Source: Sphingobacterium sp. UBA2700 (GTDB lineage: Bacteria > Bacteroidota > Bacteroidia > Sphingobacteriales > Sphingobacteriaceae). Taken from it: a stretch of 64,000 nt of DNA. The stretch's first letter is position 1. Every line of letters starts with the position of its first letter. A program made the translations under genes and the position numbers. Shown here one piece after another: positions 8,925 through 18,246 of the stretch. Under the pieces are notes generated by a model, which was given only the letters and a program-made list of their open reading frames with translations, did no database searches and was not told where the DNA came from. The DNA lies in assembly GCA_002354335.1 (NCBI GenBank), contig DELI01000029.1, forward strand, positions 1 to 64,000. Reading direction: 5' to 3'.

Positions 8925-9018
8925 CCCCTTTTAAACCCAATGATAACCCAATACAAACCCATATCAAACCCCATTCGAAAGGGCTTTGATATGGGTTTGA
9001 TACGAGTTTGATTAAACC
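8925..9018. repeat. G-tract palindromic repeat, copy A
   Basis: The gene-free stretch 8713-9192 holds the operon promoter at its left end and this imperfect palindrome. A near-perfect stem pairs CAAACCCATATCAAA (8954-8968) with TTTGATATGGGTTTG (8985-8999). Read on the minus strand, the left arm is a series of GGG runs every 11 bp, with spacers TTTGATAT, TTTGTATT and TTATCATT. The same pattern occurs at 27785-27869 and 46761-46848. The rest of the gap shows nothing convincing. Confidence 0.7.
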
Positions 9019-9192
9019 AACATCAGAACAAGGTTTATACTGAATAAAATAAATCTTTACACAGGGTTTGCTTTAAAAAAGAAAATCATGAGGGCTTTAA
9101 TCGGCTTAGCCTCGCATTGTTAATAAATAATGAATTATCCCTTTTGAAGAATCAAAAAAAACAGGGATTTTTGAAAAATAATTCACAACAAC

Positions 9193-10032
9193 ATGAAATT
9201 AGCTACAGTTTTCACCTTGCTATGTCTAATCGGACATTTAGCTTTCGCTCAGGAAGAAGAAACCATTTCCATTGACGAATTAGAAGTAACGAACGACATC
9301 GAGCTCGGTGCTGGCTATATTGCTTATCATGACTCCACGAACTTCAGTTATGGTCTAAAAACAGAGGACGGCCGTGTGTTGACTCAGCCTATTTACTCGT
9401 CTGTTGGAGAGTACATCGATGGAACATTCATCGTTGTTACCGAAGACTACAAATATGGCATCATCGATACGACAGCAAATTTCACGGTTCCCTTGGAATA
9501 TGATGAATTACAATTCGACCCCGCTGTCAATGCTTACATATATGCTAAGGATGGTCAATCGGGCTTGATGGATAAGCAGGGCAAGAAACTATGGAAGGTC
9601 AGCTATACGTCGCTTTCACCTTTCATTGATGCATATGCCGTGTATTCAGAGGGCGACAAATTTGGCTTGGTGGATCAGTCTGGTAAAGTCGTCGTTCCTG
9701 CAGCTTATGAAAGTATTATGCAGTTTGACCCCAAATACTATGTGGTATTAGCTGGCTCAGACATGCAGGTCTATACGATCAAAGATCAGAAGCTTCTTGT
9801 GGGCGGCTTCCAATACTTATTCCTAGCCGATGTAGACGATCTATTTGTTGCTAGCCGAGATGGTGTGAGCTACGGGTATATCAATGGTAAAGGAGAGACA
9901 GTCATTCCATTTAACTACAGCTTTGCGGGGCAATTTGTTGACGGTTATGCTAATGTGGTTAAAACGGGAGAAGACGAGATGATCTACATCAACCAAAAAG
10001 GTGAGGAAGTGAAGCCTGATGTGAACTACTAA
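9193..10032 (+). CDS. Secreted WG-repeat protein
   Basis: 279 residues with a cleavable signal peptide (cleavage near LAFAQ, residue 20). The mature chain consists of WG (KWG-type) beta repeats of about 25-45 residues, seen as YGIIDTTANFTVPLEYDEL, SGLMDKQGKKLWKV, FGLVDQSGKVVVPAAYESI, YGYINGKGETVIPFNYSFA and MIYINQKGEEVKPD. Such repeats probably form an extended or propeller-like beta scaffold. No catalytic motif is visible. The stop is 5 bp before the next gene, so the two are probably co-transcribed. Confidence 0.85.
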   Translation: MKLATVFTLLCLIGHLAFAQEEETISIDELEVTNDIELGAGYIAYHDSTNFSYGLKTEDGRVLTQPIYSSVGEYIDGTFIVVTEDYKYGIIDTTANFTVPLEYDELQFDPAVNAYIYAKDGQSGLMDKQGKKLWKVSYTSLSPFIDAYAVYSEGDKFGLVDQSGKVVVPAAYESIMQFDPKYYVVLAGSDMQVYTIKDQKLLVGGFQYLFLADVDDLFVASRDGVSYGYINGKGETVIPFNYSFAGQFVDGYANVVKTGEDEMIYINQKGEEVKPDVNY

Positions 10033-10037
10033 GTCGG

Positions 10038-10466
10038 ATGGAATATAAGATTCACACCCTACACCGAGGTAAGTTTATCTGGATACTCCTTGGCGGACTA
10101 TTCGCCGCAGGCTACATCCTGTCTTTCTTCGAACTGCGCGAACTGATCAAGATTATTGCATTGCTATTCTGTATCCCTGCCATTATGTTTCTGGGTGCTA
10201 AGCTCAGCTATCAAAATTCTACATGGACGATCGATGGCAACCGCCTGATCATTGAGAAAGCTGGTAAGACTTCGGAAGTGGCAATAGATCAAATCGAATA
10301 CATCAAGAACCATATGCGCTCCGGCGGCAATCTATTAGCGATTTACCGCAAGGGCAAATCCACTCCGATGCGGGTTTGGAGAAACAAATTATTCGTCAAT
10401 ACCGATCAGTTCGACGAACTTACGGCTCGCCTCCGCGAGCTGGGCATCGAGTTTGTCATTGCCTAA
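10038..10466 (+). CDS. Small membrane protein with PH-like C-terminal domain, unknown function
   Basis: 142 residues. Two hydrophobic helices (about 12-30 and 36-55) form a hairpin, followed by a soluble C-terminal part with a strand pattern (STWTIDGNRLIIEKAGKTSE, VAIDQIEYIKN, NLLAIYRKGKSTPMRVW) like membrane-associated bacterial PH-type domains. That similarity is structural guesswork. It sits 5 bp after the WG-repeat gene. Function unknown. Confidence 0.65.
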   Translation: MEYKIHTLHRGKFIWILLGGLFAAGYILSFFELRELIKIIALLFCIPAIMFLGAKLSYQNSTWTIDGNRLIIEKAGKTSEVAIDQIEYIKNHMRSGGNLLAIYRKGKSTPMRVWRNKLFVNTDQFDELTARLRELGIEFVIA

Positions 10467-10523
10467 ACCTAAAGGTATCGGTATTGCTACATGGATAGCT
10501 AATTAATCAATCAAACATTTTTG

Positions 10524-10531
10524 TATTTTTG
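10524..10531 (+). promoter_or_regulatory. -7 box TATTTTTG five bases before the M1 peptidase ATG
   Basis: TATTTTTG matches TAnnTTTG and ends five bases before the ATG at 10537, again implying a leaderless or nearly leaderless message. A -33 element is not evident. Confidence 0.45.
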
Positions 10532-10536
10532 GGGTT

Positions 10537-12408
10537 ATGAAACTTAAATTTTCGATAACCCTTCTATTCTTAACGGTAGTATCGCTTGTTGGATTTGCAC
10601 AGCGTAAAGGCTACTGGCAACAAGGCGTTGACTATACAATGGATATTGATGTCAATGAAAAGACTTTTCAGTATGATGGAAAGATGACCTTGAAATACAG
10701 CAATAACTCCGGTCAGTCGCTAAACAAAGTGTATTTCCATCTTTATTTTAATGCCTTCCAACCGGGTAGCATGATGGACGAGCGCTTAAAGGTGATTCCT
10801 GATCCGGATCGTCGGATGATGCAGAATATCGGCAGCAAAGAGAAACCGCAGCTACAAAGCAGAATATCGACTTTGAAACCTAACCAGATCGGTTACCAGA
10901 AAATCAAAACTGTAAAGTTCAACGGTCAGGACGCGACCTTCAAAGAAGACGGTACGATTCTGGAAGTGACGCTTCCATCCGCAATTGCCGGCAACAGCAC
11001 TGCAACATTCGAGCTGACATGGGAGGCGCAGGTGCCTGAGCAAATCCGCCGTAGCGGACGTAACTCGGCTGAGGGCGTTGCTTTCTCCATGACCCAATGG
11101 TATCCTAAGATGGCACATTTTGACGAGTTCGGATGGCATTTGGACGAGTATATAGGTCGCGAATTCGTTGCTCCTTTCGGGAACTTCGATGTAACCATCC
11201 ACATCAATAAAGACTATGTAATCGGTTCATCCGGCAAATTGCAGAACCCATCGGAAGTGAAGGGCTATGTAAAGAATGCCAAAGTAAAAACAAAGAACAA
11301 TAAAGCTTCATGGCATTATAAAGCGGAGAACATTCACGATTTCGCCTGGGCTGCAGATCCTAAGTTTGTGGTAGACTCGGCGAAGTCCAAAGCTGGTATC
11401 ACGGTTTACACCGTATTCTTACCTACGGATGCGACCATCGTTTCGAATTGGAAAACAGCATTAGGTATGGCAACAGATTTCTTTGATTTCACAGGCACAA
11501 AATTCGGCGCCTATCCATGGCCTACTTATACCATAGTTCAAGGTGGCGATGGCGGAATGGAATATGGAACCGCGACCCTAGTAACAGGTGGCAGAGATTT
11601 GAAAGGCTTAGTGGGCGTTATTTTCCATGAGGCGGCACACTCCTGGTATCAGCATTTGTTCGGCATCAACGAAACCGTAGATGAGTGGTTTGATGAAGGT
11701 TTCACCAGCTATATAGAAGACCTGGCCTATCAGGAATTATTCTTGAGACCAACAGCAAAAGCGCTTAATCCAATTGGTGCGGCATATAACTCGTATTATA
11801 GACTTGCACTTTCGGGCAAAGAAGAACCCATGAGCCTACTGGCAGATTATTACAATACGAACTTTGCATACAGTACCCAAGCTTACAGTAAAGGGGCGGT
11901 TTTGGCAGAGCAATTAGGCTATATCATCGGGAAAGAAAACTTGCACAAGACTTTTCTTGCCTTCTACGACAAGTGGAAGTTCAAGCATCCGACGCCAAAT
12001 GATTTCAAGCGCACGGCAGAAGAGATTTCAGGCATTAATCTAAAATGGTATTTCAACTTATTCTTAAATACAACGCGCAAGATAGACTACGGTATTTCGA
12101 ATGTTTCAGATAATGCGGTAACCATCCGTAATAACTCTGATTTTGCGATGCCTATTGATGTGTTGGTGACTTATACCGACGGTAGCAAAGAGCTTTTCTA
12201 CATTCCGCTACGCGAAATGCGCGGTGAGAAACCCGCGGAACAATCATACGATATTTACCAAGGCGTTAAACGCACCGTATTGACCGACTGGTTCTGGACA
12301 AAACCAAGCTACACAATCTCACTTCCGAAAAAAGCAAAAGAGGTAGTAATCGATCCTACGCAGCGCCTGGCTGATGTAAAACAAGAGGATAACGTGTATA
12401 AGCCCTAA
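10537..12408 (+). CDS. Secreted M1-family metallopeptidase
   Basis: A 623-residue zinc aminopeptidase-like protein with a signal peptide (cleavage near VGFAQ, residue 21). Residues 30-230 form the M1 N-terminal beta domain. The catalytic domain has substrate-side GGDGGMEYG in place of GAMEN, the zinc motif HEAAH (His364, Glu365, His368) and the third ligand Glu387 in WFDEGF, with the canonical 18-residue spacing. It should be active on exported peptides in the periplasm or at the cell surface. Monocistronic with a terminator. Confidence 0.92.
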   Translation: MKLKFSITLLFLTVVSLVGFAQRKGYWQQGVDYTMDIDVNEKTFQYDGKMTLKYSNNSGQSLNKVYFHLYFNAFQPGSMMDERLKVIPDPDRRMMQNIGSKEKPQLQSRISTLKPNQIGYQKIKTVKFNGQDATFKEDGTILEVTLPSAIAGNSTATFELTWEAQVPEQIRRSGRNSAEGVAFSMTQWYPKMAHFDEFGWHLDEYIGREFVAPFGNFDVTIHINKDYVIGSSGKLQNPSEVKGYVKNAKVKTKNNKASWHYKAENIHDFAWAADPKFVVDSAKSKAGITVYTVFLPTDATIVSNWKTALGMATDFFDFTGTKFGAYPWPTYTIVQGGDGGMEYGTATLVTGGRDLKGLVGVIFHEAAHSWYQHLFGINETVDEWFDEGFTSYIEDLAYQELFLRPTAKALNPIGAAYNSYYRLALSGKEEPMSLLADYYNTNFAYSTQAYSKGAVLAEQLGYIIGKENLHKTFLAFYDKWKFKHPTPNDFKRTAEEISGINLKWYFNLFLNTTRKIDYGISNVSDNAVTIRNNSDFAMPIDVLVTYTDGSKELFYIPLREMRGEKPAEQSYDIYQGVKRTVLTDWFWTKPSYTISLPKKAKEVVIDPTQRLADVKQEDNVYKP

Positions 12409-12436
12409 TAAGCCTACGATATAAATATTCCAATAT

Positions 12437-12473
12437 AAAAGGCTGCTAGATTTAAAATCCGGCAGCCTTTGTT
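12437..12473 (+). terminator. Rho-independent terminator after the M1 peptidase
   Basis: Stem AAAGGCTGC(T) / (G)GCAGCCTTT followed by a T-rich stretch, 30 bp after the stop codon. It may also serve the convergent ABC gene. Confidence 0.7.
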
Positions 12474-12544
12474 GTAAAATGCTGATGGCTTTTTATTAGC
12501 CTTATCCTTCAGATGCGAAGGGAAGCGATCCTTGCTGTTAGCCC

Positions 12545-13243
12545 CTATTCGACGGCGAAGAAGGCATTCAATTCGTTCAGTGTTTCGGGTGTTTTTGGGG
12601 AGTCTTTGACCAGCACACCCTTGTTTAATGCGATAATGCGATCGGCAGTATCCACCGTATGGGACAAGTCGTGGCTAGAGATTAATAGCGTCACTTTATG
12701 TTCTTGTTTCAATTTATTCAGGAGGCTCTTCAAACGGAACTGCGTTGTTGGGTCTAAGTTGGCGAAGGGCTCATCTAAAATTACTAATTCAGGTTCACCG
12801 ATCAAGGCGCCGATAATTCCTACTTTCTTTTGATTTCCTTTGGAAAGGTCTCGAATGAAAACCTTTTTGTTTAAGACTTCGCCATTAAAGAATTCCTCAA
12901 ACTGCGATACGAAGGCATCGACATCAACCTTGTTCATGCCCCGAAGCTCCCCCAGAAAATAGAAATACTCGTTGGGGCTCAGGTACCCAATCAGGAAGCT
13001 CTCATCGATAAATGCGGTACTAAACTTCTTCCATGCCCCATTTCCCTGTACTTGCTCTCCCTTCAGCTTCACAGAACCCGAATCGGGTTGTATCAGATCC
13101 AATATCAAACTGAATAACGTAGTTTTCCCAGCCCCGTTATTCCCTACTAATCCTATACTTTCCCCTTCCTTGATATATAATTGCGGAATATTTAAAACCT
13201 GTACTCCGTTGTAATGCTTGCTTAAATTTTGTATTTCGATCAT
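12545..13243 (-). CDS. ABC transporter ATP-binding protein
   Basis: 232 residues with a full ATPase set: Walker A GNNGAGKTT near residue 37, Q-loop region, signature LSKGNQKK (a variant of LSGGQ), Walker B LVILDEPFANLD, and the switch histidine in LLISSHD. The fold is of the ABC-2 / NatA class. It lies 27 bp downstream of the DUF5687 membrane protein, which should be its permease. Substrate unknown. Confidence 0.9.
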   Translation of the reverse strand: MIEIQNLSKHYNGVQVLNIPQLYIKEGESIGLVGNNGAGKTTLFSLILDLIQPDSGSVKLKGEQVQGNGAWKKFSTAFIDESFLIGYLSPNEYFYFLGELRGMNKVDVDAFVSQFEEFFNGEVLNKKVFIRDLSKGNQKKVGIIGALIGEPELVILDEPFANLDPTTQFRLKSLLNKLKQEHKVTLLISSHDLSHTVDTADRIIALNKGVLVKDSPKTPETLNELNAFFAVE

Positions 13244-13270
13244 AACCTGATGTTGTTATCAATTTTATTG

Positions 13271-14752
13271 TTAATTATTTACTTCTCTAAATCCCTTTAA
13301 CATGTCGTACTTCTTGGTTTCATAGCGCTGCGAAATGCTGTTCAGCAATTGATTTTTCAATGCAAAGCCAATGATGCCGACCATCGCAAGGACGACATTC
13401 GCCATCTGAATACCTAACGTCATTTTAGCGACGCCCCATATCAGAATTGGGATAGCCAACAGGGGTATTCCGACTAACCACTGTGCCGCGCCAATCCCCT
13501 GATAATTCAAGAAACTCGCGTTATCCAAATCGATGCGTTTTCTGTTCATGGAACCGAAATACAATATAAGCGGTACGTTGATGCCGAGGTTGTAAACCGC
13601 ACAGGCTATATTGGTCCAAAGGATATTCCATCCGAAATATAGATAGGGCGTGCTTAACATGGTCAGGATACCCACCGACAGGTACATGAGGATGGCTTTG
13701 GACTCCAGGTATTGTTTCATCGTAATGTTCTGGCTCATCAATAAGGGATAGTAAGAGCTATCCCAGGCGGGAATAAATTGTCCAAAGTTGATGATGAAAA
13801 TACCAGAGAGAAATATTCCGACAAATGAGATCATACTGGAATCGATAAGCTTTGGGTTGGTATAAAAGAATAGTCCGTAGGCTAGGAATAAGACACAGAC
13901 GAGCAGTACATTTCTGGCGCGTTTTGCTCGCCACAGCAGTTTTAGATCTAATTGTAGGTAGGGCGCGAGTTCTCCGAAACGGCTAGTCCAAGATAAATCG
14001 GATGATTTGAATTCGGTTTTTGTCTGCTGTAAGTAGGCATCCAAATACATATTCTGCTTAATATTGTTAAAGAGCAGGCGGTAAACAATTGCGACAAGAA
14101 CAATCGGGATGATGGCAAGGATTGGCAGGCTCAACACTTGGTTTAAGAAGTACCCAAATAAATCGCTAATGGAAAAAATCTTAAAGTAATCTAACGCCAC
14201 CAAGATTAAAATAATCAGGATGAACGGCAGTACTTTTTTAAAATTGGCGTTGAAGTTTTTAGCAATATAGAGGCTCAAAAAATTAATCAGATATTCCAAG
14301 GCGACTACAGCAATGAACCAACCAATCATTTGCAGTGGAGCAAACACAGCTAACTTCAGCGTGAACAAAGTATAGGGTATGATTGCCACAAGAAAAAGTA
14401 GATTCCAAAAGGAATAGAGGGTTTTCATCAAAGAATAATGCACCACCGTTCCTCGATTAATATCGAGCAATAAAAGCGGCTTCACATTCAATAGTGGTAG
14501 ATTTTGAAATATGATACGCATAATAAAACTTAAGCAGTACCATACTAAAATAAACTTATTGACCATGTGGATCGGTTCGTCTTCTGGGAATGCTTCCTTC
14601 AATAGTGGGTGAAGTGCAGCACCAAAAACAAAGAAGGAGGAAAGAAAGTAGAGGGCGAGAAATCCGAGGAATAGTTTAATGGCAAGGCCCTTTCCAAACC
14701 CCGCAGACCGGAAAAATGACTTCCACTCTAGTGCTAGTAGTCTTGTGAACAT
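13271..14752 (-). CDS. DUF5687-family polytopic membrane protein, probable ABC permease
   Basis: 493 residues with roughly 11-12 hydrophobic segments, a large soluble loop around residues 230-265, and no enzymatic motif. It resembles the DUF5687 family of Bacteroidota, which is regularly paired with an ABC ATPase as here. It would supply the transmembrane part of an ABC-2-type exporter with the ATPase gene 27 bp downstream. The preceding gap of 139 bp suggests a transcription unit separate from the TolC gene. Confidence 0.8.
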   Translation of the reverse strand: MFTRLLALEWKSFFRSAGFGKGLAIKLFLGFLALYFLSSFFVFGAALHPLLKEAFPEDEPIHMVNKFILVWYCLSFIMRIIFQNLPLLNVKPLLLLDINRGTVVHYSLMKTLYSFWNLLFLVAIIPYTLFTLKLAVFAPLQMIGWFIAVVALEYLINFLSLYIAKNFNANFKKVLPFILIILILVALDYFKIFSISDLFGYFLNQVLSLPILAIIPIVLVAIVYRLLFNNIKQNMYLDAYLQQTKTEFKSSDLSWTSRFGELAPYLQLDLKLLWRAKRARNVLLVCVLFLAYGLFFYTNPKLIDSSMISFVGIFLSGIFIINFGQFIPAWDSSYYPLLMSQNITMKQYLESKAILMYLSVGILTMLSTPYLYFGWNILWTNIACAVYNLGINVPLILYFGSMNRKRIDLDNASFLNYQGIGAAQWLVGIPLLAIPILIWGVAKMTLGIQMANVVLAMVGIIGFALKNQLLNSISQRYETKKYDMLKGFREVNN

Positions 14753-14891
14753 ATAATTGATTAATGCTTAATTACACGGAATAGTCAGTATCGGTAAATC
14801 ATACTGATGCTTTCTAATGTGGAAAATAAGAAAAAACTTTTGTTTTTGGACGTACTGTTTTTTATCCGATCAGTTGCTAAATGGGGAGGTA

Positions 14892-16163
14892 TTAATTTTC
14901 TAAAGTTATTTTCAAGAGGTCATATTCTGCTTGCCAAATATCTTTTCTTGCCTGATTATAACTTGCATGGGCTTGCATAAGCTCTGTTAATAAGAGGCGA
15001 CCCGCGTGAAACGCCTTATCTTTGGTCTCTTTGTTTTCCAATGCTAATTGGTCGATACGCTGATAAGCGGCTAATTTCTTTTCCGCCGCCTGCACTTTTA
15101 CGGCCTTTTGCTGGCTTTGAATGTTATCGTTCATTTGTTCTTCTTCTAATTGAAGGTTGGTCAATTGCTGCTGCAGGCTATTCTTCTTTAGGCTCGGCTG
15201 CATCGTAAAGTAGCTGCTCAGTGGAATGCGCAAAGCGAGGTTAACAAAACTATTTCCGAACCAGTCGGAGCCGCGGTCGAGACGGAATTCGTTGCTATAG
15301 AACTGCTCGCCTAAATAGGCATTGAGCTTAACCGTCGGCAAAAGCTCTTTTTTGAGCGATCGCTGCTGCAACTCATTCATCTGCTGGTCGAGCTTCAACG
15401 TTTCAAGATCGTAATTGTAAAGTTGTAAAGCTTGGATAAACTGTCGGATGTCCTGCATATTTGAACTCAGCACCTTCGTCGTGTCCAGATCTTGATATCG
15501 CCCGAGCTCTAAATCAGAGTCCAGCAGGACTGACCATGCTTCATAAAGTGCTATTCGCTTGCGCTCGAGTTCTTGTTGTGCCTGTACGTATTCAGATGCC
15601 CCTTCTCTCCCCTCCTCGTATCTGGATTTAACTACGGCGAGTATCTTCTGATAAGCGATGGAATCTTCTACGGCTAATGCATATTGCTCGCTGGCCAGTA
15701 CGACTGCAGCATAAGCTAAGGTTGCATCCTTTTTCCATTGTTCAGTCTGTCGTGCCTGTTCTATCGTCGATTTGTTGATTTCTATTTGTTTTTGTTGCTC
15801 CGTGACGCTACGCTTAGGATCGAAAATATCCCATTCCATCTGTACACCGACCTTCGAAGACCATTTTGTTGCAAACTTGAGCGGGATAATGGCGCCGTCA
15901 GGCGCTGTTGGATCGAATGCTATTGCCGGGACAGGCGTTGTCGGGATAATGAGATTATGCTGCAGATTGGCATCAATATAGAATACAGGTATGCGCGTTC
16001 TTTTCTGTTCGCTTAATTCTTCTTGTTTAATGGCTGTTTCAACTTGTCGTTGCTGCAAGCTCTTGTTCTTGCTCATCTCGCCCCACAACTGTTCGATGCT
16101 CAAGGATTGTGCAGCGACCCAAACAGGTAAAATCAGCAATATGATAGATACAATCTTTTTCAT
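14892..16163 (-). CDS. TolC-family outer-membrane channel protein
   Basis: About 423 residues from the ATG at 16163; an in-frame upstream ATG lies inside the permease gene and would spoil the signal peptide. Signal peptide MKKIVSIILLILPVWVAAQ, then long helices rich in Gln, Glu and Lys (LQQRQVETAIKQEELSEQK and others) and beta segments, as in outer-membrane efflux proteins. It starts 1 bp after the permease stop and is the last gene of the exporter operon, supplying the outer-membrane duct. Confidence 0.9.
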   Translation of the reverse strand: MKKIVSIILLILPVWVAAQSLSIEQLWGEMSKNKSLQQRQVETAIKQEELSEQKRTRIPVFYIDANLQHNLIIPTTPVPAIAFDPTAPDGAIIPLKFATKWSSKVGVQMEWDIFDPKRSVTEQQKQIEINKSTIEQARQTEQWKKDATLAYAAVVLASEQYALAVEDSIAYQKILAVVKSRYEEGREGASEYVQAQQELERKRIALYEAWSVLLDSDLELGRYQDLDTTKVLSSNMQDIRQFIQALQLYNYDLETLKLDQQMNELQQRSLKKELLPTVKLNAYLGEQFYSNEFRLDRGSDWFGNSFVNLALRIPLSSYFTMQPSLKKNSLQQQLTNLQLEEEQMNDNIQSQQKAVKVQAAEKKLAAYQRIDQLALENKETKDKAFHAGRLLLTELMQAHASYNQARKDIWQAEYDLLKITLEN

Positions 16164-16164
16164 G

Positions 16165-17298
16165 TTAGAATACAGAGGCCGGTTCGAGTTTGGAAATCTT
16201 CCGCACAGCGAACAGTGAACCTCCAATGGAAATAATCAGGGTTATAAATAATAAAAATAAGGCAAAGCCGGGACTGATTTGGATGACCAATCCGGAATTG
16301 GCGACGCCGAACTTAAAACCGAACAATAAAAACATGGCAATGCAATAACCGATAACCGCGTATAGAAATGCCTGTGCTACGATTAATTTATTGACATATC
16401 CTTTTTTCGCGCCAATGGCTTTTAGTGTTCCATAGTCTTTGATACGGTCTAACGCCGAAGAGTATAGGGTCAGCCCAATGATGAAGAATCCACTGATCAT
16501 GGCAAACAGCACGAGGGTGCCGAAGCTCATCCCCATATTGGAGGTGATCAGGATTTCGCGAACGGTAGAACTTTCCAATTTTTTTGGGTCCCAAGCCTGC
16601 AATTGTGGAAAGAGTTGTCCAATGTCTTGAGCAATCTGTTCTTTATCTGCCCCTTCATTGAGCTTGGCTACAATAAGGCTTACTTTGCTCGGGTCGGCAT
16701 TGCCTAGCAATCGCGCATTTTCAAGCGAGGTGTACATCAGGCTAGCGCCAAAGGCCTGTGCGTTCTTTGTTAACACCGTAATCATCGCTCGCTTCCCATT
16801 AATTTCAATGGGTTTGTCGAGATGTAGCTCGGTATTCCAGGTCTTTGCACTAAAGGTTTCCGCGGATACGGCATTGGGGTCTATGAGCGAGCTGACTTCT
16901 CCTTCTGCAATCCGATTAGGAATTGGCCCCATGATAAACTCCGGAACGGGAGAGCCGACGAGAGTTACAGCGGCTGTTTTTCCATCGAGGAAGGTAGCTT
17001 GCGCAGGTGCCAAGACCACCGGATAAGCGATATCCACCGCAGGGAGGCTACCGATTTGTTGCACCAAACGCTGATCGATGCTATTCACCGAGTTGATGTT
17101 ATTGCTTTGCGCTTCGATGATCCATATCTCATTTTCCTGCACCGGCGCATTGCCAACCAAGTTGCCCATCAATCCCATCAGAAAGAACAATAGCCCCAGC
17201 TGTTGACCGATCAAGAAGATGCTGATCACAATAGCGATGATAATACCGACGCTTTTGGCGCGATCATACCGAATAAACTTAAACGCTAATTTCAACAT
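16165..17298 (-). CDS. ABC exporter permease, DevC/FtsX type
   Basis: 377 residues: one N-terminal helix (about 17-45), a large periplasmic domain (about 50-255) and three C-terminal helices (about 262-290, 310-335, 345-365), which is the MacB/FtsX topology. The opening (FIRYDRAKSVGIIIAIVISIF) and the loop phrase ENEIWIIEAQ recall DevC of the cyanobacterial glycolipid exporter. It directly abuts the adaptor gene (stop and start codons touch) and forms a tripartite exporter with the neighbouring ATPase, adaptor and TolC protein. Confidence 0.88.
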   Translation of the reverse strand: MLKLAFKFIRYDRAKSVGIIIAIVISIFLIGQQLGLLFFLMGLMGNLVGNAPVQENEIWIIEAQSNNINSVNSIDQRLVQQIGSLPAVDIAYPVVLAPAQATFLDGKTAAVTLVGSPVPEFIMGPIPNRIAEGEVSSLIDPNAVSAETFSAKTWNTELHLDKPIEINGKRAMITVLTKNAQAFGASLMYTSLENARLLGNADPSKVSLIVAKLNEGADKEQIAQDIGQLFPQLQAWDPKKLESSTVREILITSNMGMSFGTLVLFAMISGFFIIGLTLYSSALDRIKDYGTLKAIGAKKGYVNKLIVAQAFLYAVIGYCIAMFLLFGFKFGVANSGLVIQISPGFALFLLFITLIISIGGSLFAVRKISKLEPASVF

Positions 17299-18246
17299 CT
17301 ATCTAATCCTTATCGTACAATCAACTTTGGAGTTAATGGTTAATACATTATTTCCCTCAATTTCTATCTTTATTTTTCTGACGCGACGATCCTGCCCCTC
17401 ATTTGCCGTTTCGTATAAAATAGACTTCTCGGATAGAATCGGACTCAGGTAGGTTATCCGCCCATTGGCAGCTTGATCTTTGCGGCCGACCGGAAAGATC
17501 AGAACCGACTGCCCGATTTTGACATCATTCACAAAAAGCTCATCGACCTCAGCTTCAACCATAGGATGCTCAACATCGATAATCTTCCCTAATTCCATAG
17601 CTACTTGCACGCTCTGCCCTACCTTCGCTACAAGATCTGTAATAACTCCGGAGGAGGCTGCGGTGATTTGAAAATCCGATCTCGTGTTTTCGGCTTTCTG
17701 AATTTCAAGCTGCTGTTCGTAGGCTGAGGCTTGCTGCGCTTGTTGCTTTTGTTGCAATCCCCTTAGCGTAAGCTCCTGTTGTTGCCAATTCGAGTAGTCT
17801 GTACTCATCTTTTCTTTCGTCTCCGCATCCTGTTCGAACAGACGTTTGGAAGTCTCGTACTTGGCTTTCAGTTCATCCGCATAAACTTTCGCCTTGCGGA
17901 TATCTTCTGTAATGGTTTTGTTTTCTTTGTTAAGGCTATTGAGCTGAGCTTTAGCTTGCTGCACATCCAGGTCAGTATTACCCGCCTCTAACTGCATCAG
18001 CAATTGTCCTTTGCTTACGGAGTCTCCATCCTTTACCAGCAATTGTTTGATGCGCGCGGAAGTATTGGAAGAAATGATGGTCCAGTCTTTTGCACTGACA
18101 ACCTTTCCAATAGCCTTAATCTCCTTGATCTCCTGGAGTATCTCTTTATTGGATTGTTGTTTTTCCTCCTTTTTGTTGCCACAGGAAGAAAGGGCAACGA
18201 AAAGTATCGAGGTGAACAGTACGTGAAATATTCTATTTGTAGTCAT
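17299..18246 (-). CDS. Periplasmic adaptor (HlyD/RND membrane-fusion type), lipoprotein
   Basis: About 315 residues (MTTNRIF at 18246; ATG at 18252 is also possible). The N terminus is a lipoprotein signal with lipobox LSSC rather than a transmembrane anchor. It then has a biotinyl-lipoyl strand set (VSKGQLLMQLEAGN), a long helical hairpin (about 80-190) and a second lipoyl/beta-barrel part (SGVITDLVAKVGQSVQVAMELGKI). It links the inner-membrane permease to the TolC channel. It overlaps the ATPase gene by 14-20 bp. Confidence 0.88.
   Translation of the reverse strand: MTTNRIFHVLFTSILFVALSSCGNKKEEKQQSNKEILQEIKEIKAIGKVVSAKDWTIISSNTSARIKQLLVKDGDSVSKGQLLMQLEAGNTDLDVQQAKAQLNSLNKENKTITEDIRKAKVYADELKAKYETSKRLFEQDAETKEKMSTDYSNWQQQELTLRGLQQKQQAQQASAYEQQLEIQKAENTRSDFQITAASSGVITDLVAKVGQSVQVAMELGKIIDVEHPMVEAEVDELFVNDVKIGQSVLIFPVGRKDQAANGRITYLSPILSEKSILYETANEGQDRRVRKIKIEIEGNNVLTINSKVDCTIRIR

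Noticed and set aside
8805..9011. 68-codon open frame in the gap before the WG-repeat gene
   Set aside because: It runs through the G-tract palindrome, has repeat-derived residues (NPMITQYKPISNP), no ribosome site and no similarity to a known family.
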